Of a stretch of 9,874 nt of DNA, positions 1-4,871 are shown one piece after another. Each line of letters opens with the position of its first letter. Position 1 is the stretch's first letter. Origin of the DNA: Parcubacteria group bacterium Greene0416_79. Its GTDB lineage: Bacteria; Patescibacteriota; Minisyncoccia; Phycocordibacterales; UBA10002. The position numbers and the translations under genes are program-made. Where the stretch lies: positions 1 to 9,874 of the forward strand of contig VMES01000042.1 in the NCBI GenBank assembly GCA_007375655.1, written 5' to 3'. The notes beneath the pieces are model-generated. The model made no database searches, had not been told where the DNA came from, and worked only from the letters and a program-made list of their open reading frames with translations.

Positions 1-130
1 TTTCTTAATAAATCTGAATTTCCATCAGAATATCTCGGTCATGAAATGACTTTTGGATTTTCCAAAAGAACCGCAAACAAAACCTTATCAATGCTACAAA
101 CATAACCGAACTTGTCAGCCAGTTGGAGAA
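1..130 (+). pseudogene. Upstream part of the DNA methyltransferase, out of frame with the rest
   Basis: Frame 1 is open from the left edge to a TAA at 103-105 (ending ...TANKTLSMLQT). Frame 3 from about 99 to 131 then reads NITELVSQLEK, and frame 2 from about 131 continues AYKFLSRYTIDTLNRIKEF into the methyltransferase. Joined, they give one plausible helical linker of the kind that precedes the SPPY motif in this enzyme class. Each change of frame equals one missing base, so two single-base losses within about 40 bases explain the pattern. This may be a decayed gene or a base-calling/assembly error. A split gene is less likely because no good start is seen. The N-terminal AdoMet-binding part would lie off the left edge. 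Confidence 0.5.
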
Positions 131-628
131 GCATATAAATTTTTATCACGCTACACGATTGATACCCTAAACAGGATTAAGGAGTTTTCAGAATTGAGAA
201 CGAAAGCAAAAGTTGAAGTTTATCACGCCGATTCCCGCGAGGTAAAATTACCAAGAGGTATTGATATGATTTTTACATCGCCGCCATATATCGGTCTGAT
301 TGATTATCACGACCAACATAAATACGCCTATGAACTCCTTGGTCTAAAAAATAATGAGACACGGGAAATTGGCCCGGCAAAGAATGGCCAATCAGGACAA
401 GCAAAGCAAGTATACATAAAGGGCATAAACGAGGTTATGCTTCACACGAGGGATTATATGACGAAGGACGCCCTCGCGCTTATTGTCGTCAATGATAAAT
501 ATAATTTATACAACCCAACAGATGTTGGGTTTAGGGAGGTGGGGCGAGTTGAGCGTCATGTAAACCGCCGGACCGGGCGACGCGAGGGCGCATTTTATGA
601 AAGTATTTTAATTTGGAAAAAAATATGA
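53..628 (+). CDS. DNA methyltransferase (SPPY class), C-terminal part
   Basis: Probable modification enzyme of a type II restriction-modification system, transferring a methyl group from AdoMet to an exocyclic amino group (N4-cytosine or N6-adenine). The catalytic motif is TSPPY at bases 275-289, preceded by DMIF and followed by IGLIDYHDQHKYAYELLGL. This is the typical motif IV environment of methyltransferases of the type with an AdoMet-binding FxGxG motif N-terminal to SPPY. No FxGxG is visible here, so the left part of the protein is missing. The 191-aa reading starts at a TTG and its first 25 or so residues do not look homologous to the family; trustworthy coding starts near base 131. The stop overlaps the start of the endonuclease gene (ATGA, 625-628), implying translational coupling. 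With the upstream frameshifts the gene may be non-functional or misassembled. Confidence 0.75.
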   Translation: MDFPKEPQTKPYQCYKHNRTCQPVGEAYKFLSRYTIDTLNRIKEFSELRTKAKVEVYHADSREVKLPRGIDMIFTSPPYIGLIDYHDQHKYAYELLGLKNNETREIGPAKNGQSGQAKQVYIKGINEVMLHTRDYMTKDALALIVVNDKYNLYNPTDVGFREVGRVERHVNRRTGRREGAFYESILIWKKI

Positions 629-1440
629 TTGCCAAAGAAACAAGACAAACTATTAAAGGTTACCTTGAAGGATTTATTCAAGGAATGGTAGATGAAGCGA
701 GAGAAAATGGTTTTGACGCGAAACAATTACGCCCCTTGAGAAATGAATCAAAGGCGGGCGATCTAAAACCATTTCACGAATCGCTTTTACCGGACGGTAT
801 TTTGCGCGTTACCGAGTTTGAGCGTTCTTTTTCAACAAAACTTGGAACGACTTTTGAGGAGTGCGCGCGTCTTATCGCAAAGTCTGTTCATAAGAACGCA
901 GAAAGAGGATATCGGGTGCGTGGGACCATTACGGCAAAAGCCGTTAAACGCATTGAAGAAATAACAAGTAAAATCGGAAGCGGCGGGATGAAATTTAAGT
1001 ATCCCGACTTGGTAAAAGAAATCGTGGAGTTGAGTAAAGGAGGAGGAAATGTTGAGCGCGTAAGTATCGCGGATTTATATATAGAAACGAAAACCGGCGA
1101 GAAGTGGTTTTTTGAAATAAAAAGTCCGAAGCCGAACAAAGGACAGTGCCTTGAAGCAACTGGACGGCTTTTACAGATTCAGGCAATTACTCACACCGAG
1201 TATCCAAAATCAAAGGCGTTTTACGCCACCGCCTACAATCCATACGGTATTGATAAATCAACCTACCGCCACAGCTTCACAGTAAATTATATGGACCTAG
1301 CAAGTGAGGTTTTGATAGGCAAAGAGTTTTGGGATATGGTAGGCGGCAAAGGAACATACGAGGAAGTTTTAAGTATTTACCAAGAGGTCGGCAAAGAAAA
1401 AGGACCCGATATGCTTGACCAACTTGCTTTAGGTTATTAA
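625..1440 (+). CDS. TdeIII-like type II restriction endonuclease
   Basis: A 271-aa protein that resembles the TdeIII family of type II restriction endonucleases in length and motif order. A PD-(D/E)xK nuclease core is visible: Asp150 in SIADLYIE, then Glu164-Ile-Lys166 in WFFEIKSPKPNKGQ, the family's characteristic lysine/proline-rich block. Downstream, ATAYNPYG (about residues 200-207) and EFWDMVGGKGTYEEVL (about 235-250) match conserved C-terminal blocks I recall for TdeIII relatives. A TTG at 613 is in frame, but ATG 625 is preferred because it forms an ATGA overlap with the methyltransferase stop. TdeIII itself cleaves GGNCC; the specificity here cannot be read from sequence. The gene is intact although its partner looks frameshifted, which is odd because an active endonuclease without methylation would be toxic. 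Confidence 0.78.
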   Translation: MIAKETRQTIKGYLEGFIQGMVDEARENGFDAKQLRPLRNESKAGDLKPFHESLLPDGILRVTEFERSFSTKLGTTFEECARLIAKSVHKNAERGYRVRGTITAKAVKRIEEITSKIGSGGMKFKYPDLVKEIVELSKGGGNVERVSIADLYIETKTGEKWFFEIKSPKPNKGQCLEATGRLLQIQAITHTEYPKSKAFYATAYNPYGIDKSTYRHSFTVNYMDLASEVLIGKEFWDMVGGKGTYEEVLSIYQEVGKEKGPDMLDQLALGY

Positions 1441-1514
1441 AACAATCACTGCCGCCCAAAAGAAGGTGGAGCAGATGATACTTGCCTAAATAGCCCCAAA
1501 CATAGTCGGAAGAA

Positions 1515-1539
1515 GCCACAGGAAACCTGCCGGCTTTTT
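1515..1539 (+). terminator. Rho-independent terminator after the restriction gene
   Basis: Stem GCC-a-CAGG / CCTG-cc-GGC with an AAA loop, followed directly by TTTTT and then ATG. It lies 75 bases after the endonuclease stop and before the next promoter, so it probably ends the restriction-modification transcript. Confidence 0.6.
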
Positions 1540-1554
1540 ATGATTCTTCCGCGC

Positions 1555-1583
1555 TTGACAGGTCCCGCCGAATCACCTACACT
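1555..1583 (+). promoter_or_regulatory. Sigma70-type promoter P1 of the HTH operon
   Basis: TTGACA (1555-1560, perfect -35), 17-bp spacer, TACACT (1578-1583, -10). Transcription would start near 1590 and give a leader of about 135 nt before the first HTH gene at 1725. Confidence 0.6.
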
Positions 1584-1660
1584 TCTCAATAAGATTACGG
1601 ATTTGGTAATTACCGAGAGTAGCAAATATCCTTTATTTATGCGGCTCTTACGGGTATAAC

Positions 1661-1688
1661 TTGACTAAATATTACCTTCCGTTATTAT
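1661..1688 (+). promoter_or_regulatory. Sigma70-type promoter P2 of the HTH operon
   Basis: TTGACT (1661-1666), 16-bp spacer, TATTAT (1683-1688). The start site would be near 1695, about 30 nt before ATG 1725. Together with P1 it suggests two start points for the five-gene unit. Confidence 0.5.
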
Positions 1689-1724
1689 TAAGGGGTCGGC
1701 AGAAGTATAAAAACAGCTTAAAAT

Positions 1725-1949
1725 ATGGGAAATAACGATATACAATCAACAAATAAGCTCTTGCGGGTAATAGTAGCTTTGCTCCTCCGAAGACGGGATG
1801 AGCAGGTGCTAACCCTGCGGCAGCAGATAGAGGTTTTGGATGGCTTGGGCGTTAAGCCTCTTGAAATAGCCGAGATATTAGGTCGGACCAATACCTACAT
1901 TAACAAGGAGCTTTCGGTAATCCGAAAGAGCCGCAAACAAGGAGAATAA
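1725..1949 (+). CDS. Small helix-turn-helix protein, HTH array member 1
   Basis: A 74-aa predicted DNA-binding protein. Residues 11-23 (KLLRVIVALLLRR) form a hydrophobic/basic amphipathic helix. Residues 43-66 carry a helix-turn-helix of the sigma70 region 4/LuxR-like type (VKPLEIAEILGRTNTYINKE), with the typical xxIAEILGR first helix. The tail is basic (RKSRKQ). It is the first of four adjacent small HTH genes that share this layout: N-terminal KLxxIVxLLLR-type helix, then HTH, then basic tail. No strong ribosome-binding site precedes the ATG. It could be a transcription factor or a DNA-binding subunit of a multi-protein complex; the sequence does not decide which. I do not recognise a named family. 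Confidence 0.75.
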   Translation: MGNNDIQSTNKLLRVIVALLLRRRDEQVLTLRQQIEVLDGLGVKPLEIAEILGRTNTYINKELSVIRKSRKQGE

Positions 1950-1951
1950 CT

Positions 1952-2125
1952 ATGCCAAAAGATAAAAACAAGAAACAACCAGCAACCATTGAAGACCTGT
2001 TGAGAGACCAGCTTATAGTCCAGCTTGGACTTGCTGGTTTGACCCAACACCAAATACGAGAGATAGTCGGCGTGGACATCCACCGCGTAAATCGTATCGT
2101 TAAGTATCTTAATAAAACTAAATAA
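1952..2125 (+). CDS. Very small helix-turn-helix protein, HTH array member 2
   Basis: A 57-aa protein starting 2 bases after the previous stop, with the best ribosome-binding site of the set (AAGGAG at 1939-1944, 7 bases before ATG). The N-terminus is highly basic (MPKDKNKKQP). Residues 14-27 (EDLLRDQLIVQLGL) form a helix, and residues 30-54 read as an HTH (LTQHQIREIVGVDIHRVNRI) followed by KYLNKTK. It matches the second half of the other three array members in pattern (GLTxxxIxxIVGVDxxRVxRIVKYL), but the N-terminal helix is shorter. It is missed by a 60-aa length cut-off, but spacing, frame and pattern support it as real. Confidence 0.7.
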   Translation: MPKDKNKKQPATIEDLLRDQLIVQLGLAGLTQHQIREIVGVDIHRVNRIVKYLNKTK

Positions 2126-2133
2126 ATAAAATT

Positions 2134-2316
2134 ATGGACAAAGATAACAGCCAAGCTGTTGAAAAGAAACTGGGCATCATAGTGGAACTACTCCGCCACC
2201 TTTTAGCCGTTGAGCTTTTAAGGGGCGGTATGAGTATGCCGGAAATCGGTAAGCGTCTTCATGTTGCTACCGCAACGGTCGTAAAGATGCTCAAAGGAGT
2301 TAAAAAGGAGAAATAA
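2134..2316 (+). CDS. Small helix-turn-helix protein, HTH array member 3
   Basis: A 60-aa protein. Residues 10-28 (EKKLGIIVELLRHLLAVEL) give a strongly amphipathic helix of the same type as in members 1 and 4. Residues 33-54 form the HTH (MSMPEIGKRLHVATATVVKM) and the tail is lysine-rich (KGVKKEK). It starts 8 bases after the previous stop with no obvious Shine-Dalgarno sequence, so it may depend on coupling to the upstream gene. Different residues in the second (recognition) helix from its neighbours suggest a different DNA target or pairing partner. Function is unknown. Confidence 0.75.
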   Translation: MDKDNSQAVEKKLGIIVELLRHLLAVELLRGGMSMPEIGKRLHVATATVVKMLKGVKKEK

Positions 2317-2320
2317 GTTT

Positions 2321-2557
2321 ATGTCCGAAAAACTTCTTGGGGATATTTCCCAAAAACTTAATATTCTTATCGCCTTAACGCTCAAACAGCTATTGGGAGA
2401 TAAAGAGTTTTCCGGTGGCGACAAAAGAAAACAAGGCGTTGGTGAGATAGCCCGCTATCTTAATAAAATGGGACTTGACGCTAAAGACATTGCCGAGATT
2501 ACGGGCGCGCCAGTTCAAAGTATTAGGACGCTCTTAACCCCGAAGCGCAGAAAATAA
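2321..2557 (+). CDS. Small helix-turn-helix protein, HTH array member 4
   Basis: A 78-aa protein starting 4 bases after the previous stop, with an AAGGAG site (2306-2311) about 9 bases before ATG. Residues 11-25 (QKLNILIALTLKQLL) repeat the shared N-terminal helix. A lysine-rich linker (residues 33-38) and GVGEIARYLNKM follow. Residues 51-71 form the HTH (GLDAKDIAEITGAPVQSIRT), ending in TPKRRK. GLDAKDIAEITG is close to GVKPLEIAEILG of member 1, supporting common origin. It directly precedes the AlbA_2 gene. DNA binding is likely; the biological role cannot be read from the sequence. Confidence 0.75.
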   Translation: MSEKLLGDISQKLNILIALTLKQLLGDKEFSGGDKRKQGVGEIARYLNKMGLDAKDIAEITGAPVQSIRTLLTPKRRK

Positions 2558-2564
2558 TAAGAAT

Positions 2565-3350
2565 ATGGAACTTCAAGAACTTGTCGCCCGCGCCCGTATT
2601 TTGTTTCAGGGAGCACCTAAACGAGCTCAAGTTTTTGAACTTGTGAATGGAAAAAAGTCGGCGAAAGAAATCGCTCGTCGTTCAAGAAAATCCTTATCGG
2701 CGACCTTACAAGATTTACAGAAAATGCGTGATATGGATTTAGTAATCGCCAAAAAGAACGATAGCGGGATACTTCTTAAACGAGATAATTCGGTGGTATA
2801 TGAAAAACACCCACTTCTAAAACACTTGTCTAAAAGCTATTTTGAGGACCCGACGCAGATACCACAACCCAAGAAAAATAGGACTTCTTCAAAGAGAGCA
2901 CTTATCACTTCGTTAAAAATACCAAGCGAACAGGAAACTTTGGATATTTGCCGTAGCGGAGAAGACCAGTTATATGAATTCAAAAGTGCCGGCACAGACG
3001 CTCGCACTATTTCAAAAGAAGTTGGAGCTTTCGCCAATACAAAAATGGGTGGAGTTCTCTTTTATGGTGTCCAAGATGATGGCTCTATTGAAAATGCTGA
3101 TGTTAAGCGACAAGTATTTGACCAGCGAACACAAAACTCTATCCGCAATACTATATCTCCCGCTATTTCTGTCAAAATAGTTGAGAAGGACGTGCTCGGC
3201 CACAAGATTTTTCTAATTATAGTCCCAGCGTGGAATAGGAAGAATGTTTATCAGTATGAAAATCGTGTCTATCTCCGGCAAGGAACAAATGTCTTTATAG
3301 CCAAACCCGAAGAAATAAGACGATTACATAGCGGTAAATCAGTTGTCTAA
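2565..3350 (+). CDS. Winged-HTH plus AlbA_2 (Schlafen-type) putative DNA-binding protein
   Basis: A 261-aa protein, last gene of the five-gene unit. Residues about 1-70 resemble a winged helix-turn-helix (VFELVNGKKSAKEIARRSRK, then SLSATLQDLQKMRDMDLV). A polar linker follows (about 95-125). Residues about 132-254 match the AlbA_2 domain (Schlafen AlbA_2 / divergent AAA_4 family, PF04326 as I recall it): GEDQLYEFKSA (132-142), AFANTKMGG (155-163), LFYGVQDDG (165-173) and RVYLRQGTN (234-242). Members of this family are usually transcriptional regulators or nucleic-acid-acting proteins; some Schlafen-type proteins are nucleases or defence factors. No ATPase motif is seen. The context (HTH array, adjacent restriction-modification genes) fits a mobile regulatory or defence module, which is inference. 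Confidence 0.8.
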   Translation: MELQELVARARILFQGAPKRAQVFELVNGKKSAKEIARRSRKSLSATLQDLQKMRDMDLVIAKKNDSGILLKRDNSVVYEKHPLLKHLSKSYFEDPTQIPQPKKNRTSSKRALITSLKIPSEQETLDICRSGEDQLYEFKSAGTDARTISKEVGAFANTKMGGVLFYGVQDDGSIENADVKRQVFDQRTQNSIRNTISPAISVKIVEKDVLGHKIFLIIVPAWNRKNVYQYENRVYLRQGTNVFIAKPEEIRRLHSGKSVV

Positions 3351-3357
3351 AAGGGAG

Positions 3358-3380
3358 TTGCCGATCTATTAAATCGGCAA
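3358..3380 (+). repeat. Perfect 8-bp hairpin after the AlbA_2 gene
   Basis: TTGCCGAT / ATCGGCAA with a 7-nt loop, starting 7 bases after the stop at 3350. It may mark or stabilise the 3' end of the HTH-operon mRNA. The following bases are A-rich, not T-rich, so it is not a standard Rho-independent terminator on the plus strand. Confidence 0.5.
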
Positions 3381-3385
3381 AAAAC

Positions 3386-3421
3386 ATAATGCGCGCACGG
3401 GAAGGGTGGGGCAAGCATTAT
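3386..3421 (+). repeat. Inverted repeat ATAATGC / GCATTAT
   Basis: Two perfect 7-bp arms (3386-3392, 3415-3421) enclose a G-rich 22-nt segment. GGGTGGGG inside it (3404-3411) could also pair with CCCC(TTT)ACCC at about 3436-3446. It is part of the 3351-3569 gap, which contains no gene, only these inverted repeats. Function unknown. Confidence 0.35.
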
Positions 3422-3497
3422 ACAAAAAAGTAACGACCCCTTTACCCCTCAAAAAATCATTCGTTAAAAAAATTTTCGGATTGAACCTGACACTTCA

Positions 3498-3514
3498 CGC
3501 GCGCGAAGCGCGCG
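3498..3514 (+). repeat. GC-rich hairpin upstream of tRNA-Thr
   Basis: CGCGCGC, loop GAA, GCGCGCG. No T-tract follows on either strand, so it is not a clear terminator. It resembles the GGCGCGC/GCGCGCC hairpin of the minus-strand terminator at 7712-7728. Confidence 0.4.
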
Positions 3515-3569
3515 GCGTTGCGGAAATTCATCAAAAAAATTCTAAAACTGATGTCTGTTTGAATATGGA

Positions 3570-3644
3570 GCCGGTGTAGCTCAGTGGTAGAGCAGCGCTT
3601 TTGTAAAGCGAAGGTCGTGGGTTCAAATCCCTCCACCGGCTCCA
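3570..3644 (+). tRNA. tRNA-Thr (anticodon UGU)
   Basis: Cloverleaf: acceptor GCCGGTG / CACCGGC (7 bp, perfect), D-stem GCTC / GAGC with loop AGTGGTA, anticodon loop TTTGTAA giving UGU (reads ACA, Thr), T-loop TTCAAAT, discriminator T and encoded CCA (3642-3644). Two flaws: the outer anticodon-stem pair is G-A, and the second T-stem pair is T-T. The gene remains a convincing tRNA. It lies at the junction between the AT-rich accessory block and the core operon. Confidence 0.9.
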
Positions 3645-3670
3645 CAATGTTTGGCGTTTGTGCGGGGTAC

Positions 3671-3705
3671 GCGAAAGGTTCCCGGTTCAAGTCCGGGAGG
3701 CGGCT
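3671..3705 (+). pseudogene. 3'-half tRNA remnant (T-arm and acceptor 3' strand)
   Basis: A perfect T-arm (CCCGG, loop TTCAAGT, CCGGG at 3681-3697) is followed by AGGCGGC and T (3698-3705), which look like an acceptor 3' strand plus discriminator. No matching 5' acceptor strand (GCCGCCT) or D-arm occurs upstream, and no CCA follows. This is what a tRNA-targeting integrase scar or a truncated tandem tRNA would leave. Collapse of a repeat in the assembly is the alternative. Confidence 0.5.
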
Positions 3706-3720
3706 TAACGAGCAATCTGC

Positions 3721-3743
3721 CCCCTTATCAAGGGGAGTTTTTT
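3721..3743 (+). terminator. Rho-independent terminator between tRNA and pheS
   Basis: Stem CCCCTT / AAGGGG with a 3-nt loop (ATC), then AG and TTTTTT (3738-3743). It ends the tRNA transcript 9 bases before the pheS ATG. The GGGGAG of its 3' arm is also the only Shine-Dalgarno-like sequence upstream of pheS. Confidence 0.7.
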
Positions 3744-3751
3744 GCTATAGA
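3743..3751 (+). promoter_or_regulatory. pheS: Possible extended -10 promoter of pheS
   Basis: TGC-TATAGA (extended -10, TGn plus hexamer 3746-3751) with no good -35. Transcription would begin near 3758-3761, so the mRNA could be leaderless from ATG 3761. Weak evidence from one element. Confidence 0.3.
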
Positions 3752-4540
3752 ATGATTCGCATGAAGGAAGGAGCGCAAGGAGGGCGCATACACCCGATTT
3801 CGCGCGCGATATTTGATATCCGTGCGATTTTTGCGGAACTTTCTTTTGAAGTAGCACAAGGCCCTGAAGTGGAGGACGAGTGGCATAACTTTGACGCGCT
3901 CAACATCCCGAAGGACCATCCGGCGAGGGATATGCAGGACACTTTTTGGCTCAAAGAGCCAAAAGGTGAATCCTTAATCCTTAATCCTTTATCTTTAACA
4001 GGGAGTCAAGGATTAAAGATTAAGGATAAAAGATTACTTCTCCGAACTCACACTTCACCCGTTCAAATCAGATATATTGAGGAGAAGTTGAAGGCGGGCT
4101 TGAAGCCGCCGTACCGGATCATCGTGCCCGGGAAGGTCTTTCGGAACGAAGCGACTGATGCGACGCACGAGGCGCAGTTTTATCAGCTTGAGGGACTGTA
4201 TGTGGACAAAGAGGTTTCCATGGCGCACCTCAAGGGAGTGCTTGAGTTCTTCTTCAAGAGATTTTTCGGTCCAGATGTTGCGATTCGTTTTCGCCCGAGC
4301 TTCTTCGCGTTTACCGAGCCGTCGGTTGAAGTGATCATGTCTTTCAAGGGCAAATGGCTAGAGATGATGGGGGCGGGACTCGTTCACCCGAATGTCTTGC
4401 GCGCCGCCGGCGTTGACCCCGAGGAGTATTCCGGTTTCGCCTTCGGCGGCGGCATTGACCGCCTCCTCATGGTCAAGTACGGCATTCCCGATATTCGGAT
4501 GTTTTATAACGGCGACCTCCGATTAGTTAATCAATTCTAA
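3752..4540 (+). CDS. pheS: Phenylalanyl-tRNA synthetase alpha subunit, short form
   Basis: Catalytic subunit of PheRS (alpha2-beta2, cytosol), charging tRNA-Phe. Class II signatures are present: GPEVEDEWHNFDALNIPKDHPARD (residues 37-60), motif 2 with VFRNEATDATHEAQFYQLEG (129-148), phenylalanine-pocket FTEPSVEV (187-194) and GFAFGGGIDRLL (228-239, motif 3). At 262 aa it is shorter than the usual 330-350 because it starts directly at the catalytic domain and lacks the N-terminal coiled-coil arm that contacts tRNA. ATG 3752 is chosen; ATG 3761 (Met4) is the alternative, and any start further upstream would run through the tRNA. Residues about 72-94 are an extra loop not expected in the family, encoded by an imperfect inverted repeat. 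It is followed 3 bases later by a small unknown gene and then pheT. Confidence 0.95.
   Translation: MIRMKEGAQGGRIHPISRAIFDIRAIFAELSFEVAQGPEVEDEWHNFDALNIPKDHPARDMQDTFWLKEPKGESLILNPLSLTGSQGLKIKDKRLLLRTHTSPVQIRYIEEKLKAGLKPPYRIIVPGKVFRNEATDATHEAQFYQLEGLYVDKEVSMAHLKGVLEFFFKRFFGPDVAIRFRPSFFAFTEPSVEVIMSFKGKWLEMMGAGLVHPNVLRAAGVDPEEYSGFAFGGGIDRLLMVKYGIPDIRMFYNGDLRLVNQF
3969..4035 (+). repeat. Imperfect inverted repeat inserted in the pheS reading frame
   Basis: Arms 3969-3996 and 4008-4035 (28 bp each, 23 of 28 positions complementary, 11-nt loop). They are built from repeats of the words ATCCTTA / TTAAGGAT (AATCCTTAATCCTTAATCC on the left). The frame stays open and adds about 22 residues between DTFW and LLLRTHTS, where well-known PheS proteins have only a few. 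It looks like a small palindromic element inserted into a gene. Confidence 0.7.
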
Positions 4541-4543
4541 AAT

Positions 4544-4867
4544 ATGACAGCAAGAATTTATGAGGCTAAAAGTTTCTTGACAAGGGGGAGAAACACGCTC
4601 GCGGGAAACAGATTTCCAAACAGTTCTGAAGCTTTGCAGTTCGTGAATACCTTGTACGACAATGGTGCAACTAAAGTTACTGTTCCAAACGTTGCTAATT
4701 TTAAGAGCGAGGATGAAATGTACGCCGATACAGTTATAGTGAAATTACCATCTGATACGAAAAAAAGACGAGTATTATTTGAGACATACAATAAAGAACT
4801 TCTTTCAGAGGGATTTGAAGCTAAAGATGACAGAGGGCAAAAAGAGATAACGCTTTGGTGGGATTAG
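4544..4867 (+). CDS. Conserved-looking hypothetical protein inside the pheS-pheT operon
   Basis: A 107-aa soluble protein with no signal peptide or membrane segment. I do not recognise a named domain. Visible features are NRFPNSSEALQFVNTLYDNGA (about 22-42), an ADTVIVKLP strand (about 61-69), an R/K-rich helix (about 73-90) and a conserved-looking end, GQKEITLWWD. Alternating strands and helices suggest a small alpha/beta fold. It begins 3 bases after the pheS stop and ends 4 bases before the pheT start, so it is co-transcribed. It is clearly more AT-rich than pheS and pheT, pointing to later insertion into the operon. Possible roles (PheRS-associated factor or unrelated passenger) cannot be decided. 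Confidence 0.75.
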   Translation: MTARIYEAKSFLTRGRNTLAGNRFPNSSEALQFVNTLYDNGATKVTVPNVANFKSEDEMYADTVIVKLPSDTKKRRVLFETYNKELLSEGFEAKDDRGQKEITLWWD

Positions 4868-4871
4868 TGTT

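Noticed and set aside
613..624. TTG 613 as start of the restriction endonuclease
   Set aside because: ATG 625 gives the standard ATGA overlap with the methyltransferase stop; TTG would add only four residues.
3584..3751. Upstream extension of pheS to a start at 3584
   Set aside because: It would translate through the tRNA-Thr gene, the tRNA remnant and a terminator; homology begins only after Met at 3752.
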